Origin: Blastomussa wellsi
Lineage: Eukaryota > Cnidaria > Anthozoa > Scleractinia > Plerogyridae
Assembly: GCA_947652115.1 (NCBI GenBank)
Contig: OX393573.1
Location: 10,299,511-10,363,510 of the forward strand
Direction of reading: 5' to 3'
Length of the DNA stretch: 64,000 nucleotides
The stretch's first letter is position 1. The number at the start of each line of letters is the position of its first letter. Below the pieces are notes generated by a model that made no database searches, was not told the origin of the DNA, and saw only the letters and a program-made list of their open reading frames with translations. The position numbers and the translations under genes were made by a program. This document shows, in pieces, positions 35,401 through 47,414 of this stretch.

Positions 35401-36949
35401 CGTGCATCAAGGATTAGCGAGCTTGACAGGTTTTCCTTGAATTTACGACGGCCAAGCCATCACCTCATAATTTACAGCTTGTTATCCAAATTTTGGACGG
35501 TCAGGTCGGACTTTATACAGCAAATCTCTTAGGATGACTTCGTAGGTTGATTCGCCATCTTGAATGTTGTGGAAACAGGGTGTGAAACACAGTATTTGTA
35601 TAGGAATTTGATGCCAAATAGTCGAAGTAAAGTTCTATTTCTGAAATGTTCAGCCCGTAAACTTAGGATTTTACTGGTCAAGTTTGATGTATGTAAGCAA
35701 ATTTACATCCTTCGAACACCACCAGTAAAATCTTTTGGTTTCGCCTGAACACTTCATTAACAGAATTAAACGGGAATTATTTGGCATCCTATTCTTATTC
35801 AGACACTGTATTTTGTGTCAAGCTTCCACTTCTTTCAAAATGGCGGAAAATGCCCGCGAAGGTCATTGATTACCAGTTTATCAGTGTACGTCGGTTATAT
35901 CGTTACTAGGTGTCTTTAAGCGAGAGCATTCAGTATTTTCTTTACTCTTCATCAAGACTTGTATAACGTGACTTCTTGAAAAATTTAGCCCGAAATTCAT
36001 GTCAGTTTTCATTTATGTTTGTTGTACTTTAGCAATTGACTTTACAATCATAATATGCAGACTTAAATAATCCTTGAGTAATTCAAGCATATACATGTAA
36101 ACACTGCTTGTAGTTGAGCGTTGTAAATGTTGATTAATTAAAGATTGTCTTGTAAATTAAAAACAACAAGAAATAAACACTTTCAAGTTTCAATTGACTT
36201 TTATTTATTGTTTTTGACTTCAAGAAAAGTACAAAGAACAAAAAATAATTCGCGCTTTTAAAAGGGGCCTGGAAACTAGTCAAAATGTAGGCTATCTCTA
36301 GAACTACATTTAGTCTATGTAGGGTTGCCGAAAAGAAAAAAAATTCTGCGAGTTTGAACAGAGTCTAGTCAGAAATCAAACATATACTTAGACTTTTGAA
36401 GGGGCAAATCCGTTGCACAGTGCAAGAATTTTCCCGCCAAAAGACTTAGTATATTTTTGACTCTTAACCAGACAACATTCAATAACGCAGACTTTTTTTC
36501 CAAGGACAATTTTCCCGCCAAAAGACTTAGTTTTTTTCGATTTTTTCCTTGCTCCCCTTTTAAAAGCGCGAATATTTCCCGCCAAAAGACTTAGTTTTTA
36601 TTTCGAATTTTTTATTGGTTCCTTTTGTTTCTGACCGAGTCTGTTTTCCGCGTGATTTCGTCCACGCATAATCTTCCTTCCTGAAAGCTTTAACCACTAT
36701 GCCAAGGAAGTTCAAGACATTTTATTTCAGTCTGCTTCCTCAACTTGCTGGCATCTTCATTCCCTCTCCTTTGCAATATCTTATGAACCTGAAAGAAGAA
36801 ACAAATTAAAATAATTAGTTTAAACGTTCTGCAAAACCAAAAAATGACTTACAATTCTGTACTTTTTAGCCATGTTTCCATTGGACTACAATTATTCACA
36901 ATCACCCTGCATGGTTGAAAGATTCCTCCTTACATTACACAAATAAACA
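35372..36949. other. Region without a supported gene
   Basis: Mostly AT-rich. It holds a possible polyadenylation word near 36171 and, at 36434-36600, three copies of TTCCCGCCAAAAGACTTAG spaced 71-77 bases apart. The minus-strand frame here simply reads through these repeats. Confidence 0.6.
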
Positions 36950-38541
36950 TTAAGGTGGCTCGATCGGATTTTGAAGTGACGATACCTTTCAACTTTCAGC
37001 AGCTAGTGTACCGCCAAAGAGTGTCTGACAGAAAATCGATTGCTCCAAGTGCACCAGAGAAAGATCGAAGTTTCACATGAAATACGTTTTAGCGTAATCG
37101 GAGTTACCATAGCAACGTAGTGGCGTCATGCCCCACTTTACTCAAGACCGAATAACTTGTCACCAAGAGATAATTTTATAAAACCCTTCCTGGATCTTTG
37201 ACCTGATATACTTTTCTTGAGGTCTGCCAAATTTGAAGAATTTTTATAAGAGCGATTTCGAGAAAATGTATGGCGAAGTTTTAAGGTGTTAAAATACAAC
37301 AAAATCGTATTAGTTCCTGAATGCGATTAAAACGTTTGTTCACCAGGCCTCATGTCAGATGACTTTGGTATGAAATAAATTGAATAGCATCCAATTACAT
37401 TTGGAGAAAATCTTAGCAAAATCGTTCTATTCGATTTCTGAAAACACTGGCTTGAATACCAAAAGGAGTGAAGTGTTATTTTGCGTTTTCGTCAAAATTG
37501 ACCCTATATTTATTAAAATGGTCACTATTTAAAAAGCGGTAGATAAATTTTTCTAAAAATTATTCTTCACGTAGATTAACCAATATTTGATATAATCCCT
37601 GAGTTTAAACTTCATTGAAACATTCTAAAACTGTCAATTTGTAGCCTCAACTTTGGTAATTATTGTGTTTATTTTCCGTCTGGTCTCTTGTGGTTCTAAT
37701 TATACCTATCCATTGTCTCTAATCTCGGTGCAATTGTAAATTTCAATACCTTATTAACGATATATGAATTCACGACGCATTGAAATGTACAGTTGCACGG
37801 AGATTCAAGACAATAAAGGAAAATAAGCGCAATGTTTACCAAAGTTGAGGCTGCAAATTGACAACCTTAGACTGTTTCAATGAGGTTGAAACTCGGGGAC
37901 TATATTAAATATTGGTTAATCTACCTGAAGAATAATTTTTAAAAAAATTTATCTACCGCTTTTTAAATAACGACCATTTTAATAAATGTTAGGTCAATTT
38001 GACGAAAATGCAAAATAACACTCCACTCCAGTTCAGATTCAAGCCAGCGTTTTCAGAAATCGAATAAAACGATTTTTCTAAGATTTTAACCAAATGTAAT
38101 TGGATGCTATTCAATTTATTTCAGACCAAAGTCATCTTACATCAGGCCTAGTGAACAAACGTTTTGATAACATTCAGGAAATAATACGATTTTTCTGTAC
38201 TTTAACACCTTAAAACTTCACCGTAAATTTTCTCGAAATCGCTCTTATAATTTTTTTTAAAATTTGGCAGACCTCAAGAAAATTATGTCAGGTTAAAGAT
38301 CCTGGAAGGGTTTTCCAAAATCCCTTGATGACAGGTTATTCGGTCTCGCGTAAAGTGGGGCATGACGTCACTACGTTGCTATGGTAACTCCGATTACGCT
38401 AAAACGTATTTCATGTGAAACTTCGATCTTTCTCTGGTGCTCTTGGACCAATCGATTTTCTGTCAGACACTCTTTGGCGGTACACTAGCTGCTGAAAGTT
38501 GAAAGGTATCGTCACTCCAAAATCCGATCAAGCCACCTTAA
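36950..38541. mobile_element. 1.58-kb fully palindromic element flanked by TTAA
   Basis: The whole element is an imperfect inverted repeat centred near 37746. TTAAGGTGGCTCGATCGG on the left is mirrored by CCGATCAAGCCACCTTAA on the right, and matching words continue through both arms to the centre. TTAA lies at both ends (36950-36953, 38538-38541). No ORF is present. The end sequence is related to the 41181-45587 element, and piggyBac-like TTAA targeting is possible. Confidence 0.85.
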
Positions 38542-38815
38542 TCTGAAGACTTGATTGTTAATTATTCTTACATTCAAGAAATCACCTAATAACCATGCAA
38601 ATATAGGTTGTACAGCTTGTACAGCTTGTACAGTGATTGTAACTTTTTTAAATTCCTTCTTTCCTACATTCATCTCAAATTTTGGTGCTAAATGAAGACA
38701 ATATCCCAGAGATGATCATCTTCTATATTCTCATCACCACTCTGATGAAGATGTATTGATAGTGTAAGGAGAAATTAGATGATAGTCAACTATGGTATTA
38801 CCGTATTTCATTGAC

Positions 38816-40959
38816 TAAAGGGCCCTAGTCAGCCATTTTCGATGCCATCGAAATTATGCAAATCGTAATGCATTGCTGTAAGTTATGTACTGGAAGTGTT
38901 TAAATTACTTTTAGCAAATTCTCAGTTGTCTCTCATTTTGACACGCTCCCCGTAAAATATACAGTACCGCTCGAAGATAAGCGAACCACTCAACGCGTTC
39001 TCCACGCGTTGGCTTCGCGTTCTCAACGCGTTTGGGAATCTTTACCAACGCGTTTGCCAGTGCGTTTATTTTCAACGCGTTTGGCCTTTGTTATTCATTT
39101 TGTCACCTCTAACTTGCGTTGTTTTGTGTGCTTTTGTTAAACGAATCAAAGGACGGCTTTGATCCTTAATTGAAAACCATACGAATTTGCATAATTGTAA
39201 GTTATAGCAAGGTCACGCTTTTGTTTACGTCGCCTTGCTTTTCGCCGGTGTCTGCTTACTGTTGTGACTGATAGAGAATCAAACAATACATGTATGTTCT
39301 GAGATAGGTATCTGGAAAAAATAAAACCAGGCAACTAAACAATTTTTTTTAAAAAAAAAAGAACCCAGTCGAATTCATTCGCTCGCTGTTTGTTAAATTG
39401 AGAATGGAATAACACTAATCGCCGGAATGTCTGAGCCGCGAAGCGCTTCTTTCTGCAACAAAATTTGCAACCAAGTTTTCTTCAAGCGAGCGAGAACGCT
39501 TTTTGGTTTCTAATAATCTAAGTTATCACGCAAAACAGTCGCCAGTAGCCTAAAACAAGGAAAAAGGTTTTGTTATTCGCAATGGCTAAATGCCCATCAG
39601 CCGGGCACGGGCAGTCGGAAATTTTCACGCTCTTTCAAACTTCTTGAAAGCATCAGATCCTTCTTCAGAAATGTAGAGCGATTCCAAAATTTATGTTCGT
39701 TTTCCAGTTGGCGAAATATCCGAACCTGGGCATACTTTAGAATTGCGACGTACTAGACACTAGAAATTGTGGCTTACGCTGGCTTTTAGAAATATTCTAC
39801 GAATTCCTACAAAAAGCCTCGCTGAAATCTATTGAGAATATGTGATGGTTGCTTAGAAATGCTAAGCGATTCCAAAAAGTACAGACTTCAAAGTTTTTGA
39901 CAAAATGCGGCACGTAAAATATTAGGTTTATGAAAAATTTGAAATTATTTACAAGTTTCGCAAGCCAAATTACGACAGAATTTTTATTTTTATTGCCAAA
40001 GTAGCGACAAGCGCCGGAATGTTTGACAAAACATCAAAACATCTTGAAAAGGAAAACTGGAGGTTGACCCTATGATGTTTCGCCGAAATATAAATACAAT
40101 ACAGATCGATAAAAAAAGATTAGGATATGAAAAATTTGAAATTGTTTACAGATTTCGCAAGCCAATTAATTGCAGCAGAATTTTATTGCCGAGTAGCGAC
40201 AAGCGCCGCAATGTTTGATGACTTTCGAGACATGCGGCACGTAAACACAAGATCGAATTTCGAGACCTGCGACACGTAAACAAAAGATCATCGATCAAAA
40301 ATGGATCTGCAGATTTCGAAGTTGTTCGCAAATTTCGCCAGCCAAATTACGGCTAGAATTTTAATGCAAACTTAGCGACAAGCGCCGCGATGTTTGACGA
40401 ATTTCGAGACATGGGGCGCGTAAACACAAGATCGATTAGACTGCGTTTATTGCCAAAGCAGCGACAAGCGCCGCTATGTTTGACGAATTTTGAGACCTGC
40501 GACACGTAAACAGAAGATCATCGATAAAAAATGAATATGCACATTTCGAAGTTGTTCGAAAATTTCGCCAGCCAAATTACGGCTTGAATATTATGTTGCC
40601 AACGAAGCGACAAGTGCCGCTATGCTTGATGAACTTCAAGACCGGCGGATCGCGGACGGCACGTAAACACAAGATCAATCGATAAAATGAAAATGCAAAG
40701 GTGATTGCTAGCAAAAAGTCGGCTTTGTTTGGACCTCTTGTTATGCAAAATGGTTTAAAGTGTGATCTATAAATGAGCTACACCAATGCGTTTGCGTTTG
40801 CGTGGGAACGCAAACGCAAACGCGTTTGCTTTGCGTTGCCTTCGCGTTTCCTTCGCGTTGAGAACGCGTTGAGTGGTTCGCTTATCTTCGAGCGGTACTG
40901 TAATACCGAAACTTTCACATGTAAACAATAACAAGGGCGTGGCTGATTAGGGCCCTTTA
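38816..40959. mobile_element. MITE with TAAAGGGCCCTA ends, split by a nested element
   Basis: TAAAGGGCCCTAGTCAGCCA at the left is mirrored by TGGCTGATTAGGGCCCTTTA at the right. Removing the nested 38962-40900 element leaves about 205 bases, a normal MITE size. Confidence 0.7.
38962..40900. mobile_element. 1.94-kb TIR element, TA target site, tandem internal repeats
   Basis: The ends CAGTACCGCTCGAAGATAAG (left) and CTTATCTTCGAGCGGTACTG (right) are inverse and continue through GCGAACCACTCAACGCGTT. TA flanks both sides. The right half holds diverged repeats around GCGACAAGCGCCG, TGTTTGACGAATTTCGAGAC and CGTAAACACAAGATCGAT (near 40010, 40195, 40375, 40460, 40606). There is no transposase ORF. 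A second copy of the right end lies at 48340-48850. Confidence 0.82.
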
Positions 40960-41529
40960 ATAACCTGGTTTCATGGACCCTTTTCATAAATGGCTGCCAA
41001 TTTAAAATCTTTTTGTAAGCATTTCCCTTAGCCTCATGATTAACCTCTCTTGCCAGTGAAACTTCTTTTGAATAACCAACTCAAAAACGAGGTTAATGTG
41101 GCTAATCTAACATAATACATGCAAAAGAATGAATATGGCAGCCTTTTTTGCAAGAGAGTCTATATTGATTTTCATTCCATTTGAGGTGGCTCAATACAGT
41201 TTTTTCTGCACCATACCACACAGTTTCAATTGGCCATTTAGCACGCTTTCTGGTAGGCGTTAAGGGAAATTGGTATTTCCATCGCAATGATAAACAAATG
41301 TAAGCGATATAAAAATAGAACAACGTTTCGATGACTCCATGTCATCATTATCAAGTTCGAAGTACATGATAGAATTGACTGCATATATAGTAGTAGTAGT
41401 AGTGTGAAAATATGTAGGGAATTAAAAGCTATGTAGGGAATTAAAAAGGGGATTAAAATATTGAATTGCTATGTAAAAAGTTTGGCACAAATTGAATCTG
41501 ATTGGGTGTTGAGTTTTGGTTTTATGTTC

Positions 41530-41531
41530 CT

Positions 41532-41566
<35 letters not shown>

Positions 41567-42447
41567 ATTTCAAGTTCTATTTTCCTAATTAACTGTAGTC
41601 AAGTGAGACACGTGAATTTCTTTTTAAATTTACTTTTAATGGGAACGTTTTTGATTTTACTTATATTATTTTTTGTAACCGTAACGCTATGAAAATAATT
41701 TTTTAGTGTTTCTCTGTATCTGTTGTGAGAAATAATTTTTAAATATTTTATTCTTTGAAGAATGTATATCAAATGTGAAGCCTTATGATCAATTTTTCTA
41801 TATGTACTTTCTTGTACTTGTAACAGGAGATACTATTGTATTATATTATTTGCACAAAAATAGTTTTTGTTGTATAAATTTAAGCTTGTTATTGAACAGG
41901 AACGTATTAAAAGAAAATGATTACAATATATTTTGTGAATTTTTTGGCTAGACGAATAATAATGTATTGTGTTGCAAAAATAGTATCTTACAGAGATTGT
42001 AATGTTTTTTTTTAACAGAAACGTAGTAAGAGATAACTATTAAGGTACTACTGCACAACTGTGCATAATGTTCATTTACGTGGTTCAAATTAGTTAATTA
42101 TTGAAAAATTCATGGGAATTTTGAACTGGAAAGTGTTTAAAAATTGAATATATTAATAAAAATAATTCCATGTTGAAAAATCGGTACAGTCACATATTTC
42201 CTTTTTAAAATGAATATTAGTTCTTATGAGTGATGTCCATTTAGATTTTGATCTTTTATATGAATCCTTTCGACCCCCAGCGTAGTTTTTTTAGTCCTTT
42301 GCGCGCTTTTGGGCAATCCTTTGCGAACTTTTTCCTCAAAAATCGAGATTTTTTCTGCATCACACCGAAATCCGATACTCTATACGCGGGGACTTCAATA
42401 GTGGCCTCCTCGGGTTTTGGCCGTCTGGGCCAAAACCCTGCGGGGGC
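41530..42447. repeat. About 0.9 kb insertion in the left Penelope copy
   Basis: The right copy runs directly from the CTGTTGATT codons to AGGAACATAAAACC. The left copy has about 900 extra AT-rich bases at this point, so its reading frame runs into foreign sequence ending in an IAPAGFWPRRPKPEE-type tail. The inserted family was not identified. Confidence 0.6.
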
Positions 42448-43480
42448 AATCAACAGCATCTCATAGATTAGACAGTCAAACTTTGTGCGGCATTTCTTTA
42501 GAACTGTAAATTGGTCTTGTAGATTAGTTGGTTGCAGCCCGTGTTCTTCTTTCAAGTGTTTACCAATAGAAGAATGTTTATGTTCAGCGATGCGTTGAAT
42601 GAGGTGTCGGGATGTGTATCCGACATAATCTGTATTGCACAGATCACATGAAAATTTGTAGACAACACAATGTTGGTTAATGAGGGGAGGTTTGGCCTCC
42701 ACACCTTTCATGTCATCAATGATTTTTCTACTAGTAAACACTGGGCGCATATTACTTCCAATTTTCTTGCTGAGTTCGCTGGGATCTTTTCGTACAGCGT
42801 TGGCCGACCTCTGATCTTTGAATGGCAAGATAATTCTAATGGGCTGATCTAGTGGGATTTGGTGCTGTTGTTTGGCTTGATCTTGTGAATGGATGAAACT
42901 GTTGATGGTCGATTCGATAAGCCGCAGGGGATACTTCAATTTCAGGAACATTTGCCTCAAGTTGTTGCATTCATCAACAAATAGATCTGGAGAAGATGAA
43001 AGACGATGTGCGCGAATTAAAATTGTTTTCAAGAGTGAGTGTTTATACTTATTGTCGACGTGACTTTGATAGTGCAACAAGAGGCATTTGTTGGTTGTTT
43101 TTCTGTGGACGCGTGTTGCTAGTTGATTTCCTTTCTTTTCAATTTCCATTCCAATGAAGGGTAGTTTATTGTTGGTTGCTAATTCCATCGTGAAGCCAAT
43201 GGAAGAGTGGGATTCATTCAATGTTGTCAAAAAGGCTTCAGCAGATGGAATAAAGCCATATGGAGGGAGAGCCCATGGCAACTCCATCAATTTGTTCAGA
43301 GATGTCCGTTGAACTGAAAGAGTTGATGTTTTGTAGCAGCCATCAATAATTCAACAAGATCATCCTGGGTGATGTTTAACTGATGCGTTTCGTTGAACCA
43401 GTTCTGGGCAAAGGCTTTGTTAGCGAGAACGTGGATCGTTTCATCCAAGGGGACGCTTGTGAATAATGCAGAAATGGCTG
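42256..43480 (-). pseudogene. Penelope-like RT/GIY-YIG endonuclease, left copy (defective)
   Basis: Penelope-like elements encode a reverse transcriptase fused to a GIY-YIG endonuclease. On the minus strand the copy reads ALFTSVPLDETIHVLANK, a frameshift just before the DGVAMGSP motif, then a deletion that removes the catalytic Y-x-D-D region. It resumes at SAEAFLTTLNE, FTMELATNNKLPFIGMEIEK and the C-terminal endonuclease with the Cys motif (YKFSCDLCNTDYVGYTSR, R-x3-EHKHSSIGKHLKEEH). Its natural end (YEMLLI) is followed by the 0.9 kb insertion. It is not functional as written. Confidence 0.88.
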
Positions 43481-44730
43481 GATGAGAAGTTGAAGCCCTT
43501 CTTAACTAACGAATACACAATTTCTGATATCTTTGAGTTTGCTCAAGAAATCCAACAGTTTCAAGTCAACGAGAATGATATCTTTGTATCGTACGGCGTT
43601 TCTGCATTATTCACAAGTGTCCCCTGAAACGATCCAGATTCTCGCTAACAAAGCCTTTGCCCAGAACTGGTTCAACGAAACGCATCAGTCAGTCATCACC
43701 CAGGATGATCTTGTTGAATTATTGACGGCTGCTACAAAACATCAACTCTTTCAGTTCAACAGACATCTCTGAACAAATTGATGGAGTTGCCATGGGCTCT
43801 CCCTTAGACCCTCTTATTGCGAATGTCTTCATGTGCTCTATTGAAGAGAAGCTGGAAAGCGGAAACAAATTGCCTTCCTTCTACAGAAGATACGTGGACG
43901 GTACCTTAGCCTTGGTTCCCGATATTCCATCTGCTGAAGCCTTTTTGACAACATTGAATGAATCCCACTCTTCCATTAGCTTCACGATGGAATTAGCAAC
44001 CAACAATAAACTACCCTTCATTGGAATGGAAATTGAAAAGAAAGGAAATCAACTAGCAACACGCGTCCACAGGAAAACAACCAACAAAGGCCTCTTGTAG
44101 CACTATCAAAGTCACATCGACAATAAGTATAAACACTCACTCTTGAAAACAATGTTAATTCGCGCACATCGTCTTTCATCTTCTCCAGATCTTTTTGTTG
44201 ATGAATGCAACAACTTGAGGCAAATGTTCCTGAAATTGAAGTATCCTCCGCGGCTTATCAAATTGACCATCAAAAGTTTCATCCGTTCACAAGATCAAGC
44301 CGAACTACAGCACCAAACCCCACTAGATCAGCAAATTAGAATTGTCTTGCCATACAAAGATCAGAGGTCGGCCGACGCTGTACGAAAAGATCTCAGCGAA
44401 CTCGGCAAGAAAACTGGAAGTAATTTGCGCCCAGTGTTTACTAGTAGAAAAATCGTTGATGACATGAAAGGTGTGGAGGCCAAACCTCCCCTAATTAACC
44501 AACATTGTGTTGTCTACAAATTTTCATGTGATCTGTGTGATACAGATTATGTCGGATACACATCCCGACACCTCTTTCAACGTATCGCCGAACATAAATA
44601 TTCTATTGGTAAACACTTGAAAGAAGAACACGGGCTGCAACCAACCAATGTGAGAGACCAATATATAGTTCTAAAGAAATGCCGCACAAAGTTTGACTGT
44701 CTAATCTGAGATGCTGTTGATTAGGAACAT
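43481..44730 (+). pseudogene. Penelope-like RT/GIY-YIG endonuclease, right copy (defective)
   Basis: The plus strand reads KPFLTNEYTISDIFEF, VSYGVSALFTSVP, the same frameshift before DGVAMGSP as the left copy, then IEEKLESGNKLPSFYRRYVDGTLALV. The catalytic YVDD is therefore YVDG. A stop follows TTNKGLL (44098-44100). The endonuclease part (YKFSCDLCDTDYVGYTSR, EHKYSIGKHLKEEH) is open to CLI, then a stop replaces the Tyr codon of the YEMLLI end. The upstream third of the RT is absent, cut by the junction at about 43480. Confidence 0.88.
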
Positions 44731-45219
44731 AAAACCAAAACTCAAAACCCAATCGGATTCAATTCGTGCCAAACTTTTTACATAACAATTGAATATTTTA
44801 ATACCCTTTTTAATTCACTTTTTAATTCCCTACATATTTTCACACTACTACTACTATAATATGCAATCAATTCTATCATGCACTTTGAACTTGATAACTA
44901 TGACGTGGAGTCATCGAAACGTCGTTCTATTTTTATATCGCTTATATTTATTCTAAAGTGCTTCACGAAACCTTTTATCATCAGAAATGATAAACAAAAG
45001 CCAAGAAATCTGCAAAATGTGAATTTGACATAGTGTACCGATGTCTTGCAGTGCAAATTAAATTATTGAGTAACTAAGTATGAAAACAGTTTATAAATCT
45101 TTCCATCTTCGACTTTTCGCCTTCTTTTCTTCTATTAATGTGAAATAGCTCTAGCTCATAGTTCGAGGAGGCCTAACCTCTCATAAGCTCCTATAGTTTC
45201 TGTTAGGTCTCCTCGCCAC

Positions 45220-45312
45220 TTCTTTTTTTTTTCTCTTCTTTTCCTATATTTTTTTAATTAGTGTGGCAAATAAAAAATAAAAAAAAAAAAATAAAAAAAT
45301 AAAAAAAAATGT
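45220..45312. repeat. Low-complexity T-rich then A-rich tract
   Basis: Runs of T followed by A-rich repeats inside the right part of the 41181-45587 element. No coding signal. Confidence 0.8.
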
Positions 45313-45849
45313 GAAGGTCTCAGACATTGGTATGAATTTCATTACATGTACATCAAATCTGATACACATAAAATTCCAGTTTTACTGATTTCTTGGTTTA
45401 CAATTTATCGTTACCATGGAAATATCTATTTCCCTACGATGCATACAGTGTATTATATCACACTTCAATATACAGTAGGACCAATACCTTTTCCACATTT
45501 GATATTGATCTGAGTCCAAGAAGACTGCTAAATTGCCAATTGAAAATGCTTGGTATGGTCAAGAAAAACTGCATTGAGCCACCTTAAAAGTACAGAGATT
45601 TCAGCTGGCTACCAGACTAAATCTTCTTAAAAAGGCTAAAGGGAAACTCTACTTACGTTTTGTTATGATGGAGAAGTTCTTTCCTTTTTATGAGTTGATC
45701 CATCAATGTTACTGTCCAGAAACTGTTGGCTGAAGAAAAATAAATCAATCATTTTTTACTCACCAGTACAATGGAAAGGATAAAATGTAAGGAATAAATT
45801 TAGGAGATTGACAGGACTGTGAGGGGGGTGGGGGTACCAGAATGGGGGT

Positions 45850-46090
45850 AAGCAGCTAGGAGTATTGCTACTCTACCCCTACTCGGAAATGGGATGTTTG
45901 TCCATCGCAGGCCATTTACTCATCAGCATTCGGTCAGATTGCCCCAGCAATTTACCAGTACCCATTTTGTTTTCTACTTCTGGGTGGAGAGAGGCACAAA
46001 AAGTAAATAGTCTTGGCCCGCAATAACAGTGAACCCAGATGGTCAATTTGAAGTCCAGCACACTAACTATTCAGCCTCTAACTATTAGCC
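45850..46090 (-). mobile_element. tRNA-derived SINE (family B), diverged
   Basis: Plus-strand words GGGATGTTTGTCCATCGCAG, ACCAGTACCCATTT, CTGGGTGGAGAGAGGCAC and an inverse head (CACACTAACTATTCAGCCTC) identify a minus-strand family B copy. Divergence is higher than in the other copies. Confidence 0.7.
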
Positions 46091-47235
46091 CAACCACTGT
46101 GCATGCCACAATGGAGCTCCTTTACAACAAGTACCCAGTATAAACTAACTTTGTACTACATGTTCACAAAATGGAGGTTGGGTACCCAAGACATCTGGGA
46201 GCTTCCACTATTGGCAGCCAGTTCCTAGGGTGTGAAAGGAGGAGGAACATCTATGAAGATCAGCTACCAGGCAGAAACAGGGTTCACTTGAACTCTACAA
46301 AATTAAAACATCTCGACGAAAGTTCAAGAAATCCAAACACATTTGGACAAAAGAAGACTGCTGACTGCACAGGAATACCAATGCCAGCTCTAAGCAGGCA
46401 CTGGTGAATGTGCATGACTGAACACCACAAACCGCAAGGGAATGTAGGCACTTAACAAAAAAAAATTAATGCACTGGCACACAGCCCTTCAATTTTAACT
46501 CGTAGCCCCAATAAACCATAACTAAATCAGAATTTCAGCAAATTTGATGTAAACAAGCACTTGTAATCCACTGAAAGAGAACCAGAGTCTGTACTTCATG
46601 TAATATCACTGAAACACCAAGGGACCTTTTGACTCCCTTCGAGAGGGTTATTACCCCAAGAAGGTCCAATACAAATTTGTATGATTGCCGGTTTACGAAT
46701 CCAGGTGAGAGCAACCCGACAGTTGTTGCCTTTACCTCTCCTCAAGACATGATCGATCCACCTACATCGCCTTGCCTTCACAGTTTCCAAGATGGGACTC
46801 TTTCTGGTTCTGTCATAGAGTGACAGAATTGGAGATGGTACATGGCCAGAATATGACACATATTCTTCTAAGACATTTCCAATGGAAAACATCCAGCTGC
46901 TCGATGTCTACTGATGCAAACGTCTACATTTCAGTGGCAAACAAGAGGACAGAGGTCATGCAGCTCTTGAGAATTCTCAGTTTGGTGTGTTTGCCGTACA
47001 TTTTTGACCTCCAGACAGGATTGAGGATAGCGTATGGTGGACCTGGCTCCTAGGTAGATGAAGAAGTTGACATCTTTAACTTCTTGACCATTGATGGAAA
47101 TCGCACCTTGTCTTGTGCTGATGGGGAGTCCAGTATATTGAGGCAGCCTCAATTTTGTTGGAGATCTTTATACCAGCTTGAGAGGAGGGCTATGTAGTCT
47201 GCATAGTCAAGATCTTCCAGGACTGCGGTGAGCAT

Positions 47236-47414
47236 CAGGGATGTAGCTAAGGGCCGGCTACCAGCTAATTTCACCAGCTGAAAGAGAGCTTATCATCGGC
47301 TTAAATTTCACTAGAGAAAACAAAGACTCAAAGAAATTTTGCAGCTACAATGGTCAGAAAAGTCGCCTGAGCTTGTTTGTGGGCCAGCTTTGTAATTTCT
47401 TAGCTACATCCCTG
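47236..47414. mobile_element. MITE with CAGGGATGTAGCTAAG ends inserted in the LINE
   Basis: CAGGGATGTAGCTAAG is mirrored by CTTAGCTACATCCCTG (the right end lacks no position in this span). It is 179 bases long and splits the LINE just after the YAD(Y) motif. No clear target duplication was read. Confidence 0.78.

Larger units (their letters stand above)
41299..44985. mobile_element. Head-to-head Penelope-like element pair with 13-bp target duplication
   Basis: AATGATAAACAAA occurs just before (41286-41298) and just after (44986-44998) the block. Inside are two inverse copies of a Penelope-like element meeting at about 43480, with inverse tails (ATAAAAATAGAAC, TCGATGACTCCA, GTAGTAGTAGTGTGAAAATA) at the outer ends. 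Confidence 0.85.
41181..45587. mobile_element. TTAA-type TIR element split by a Penelope-like insertion
   Basis: The left end (GAGGTGGCTCAATACAGTTT) and right end (AAACTGCATTGAGCCACC then TTAA) are inverse. The arms remain alignable for about 120 bases inward (CCATACCA, CAATTGGC.ATTTAGCA, GGTATTTCCAT). Its middle is interrupted at 41299-44985. The ends match those of the 36950 palindrome. Confidence 0.7.
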
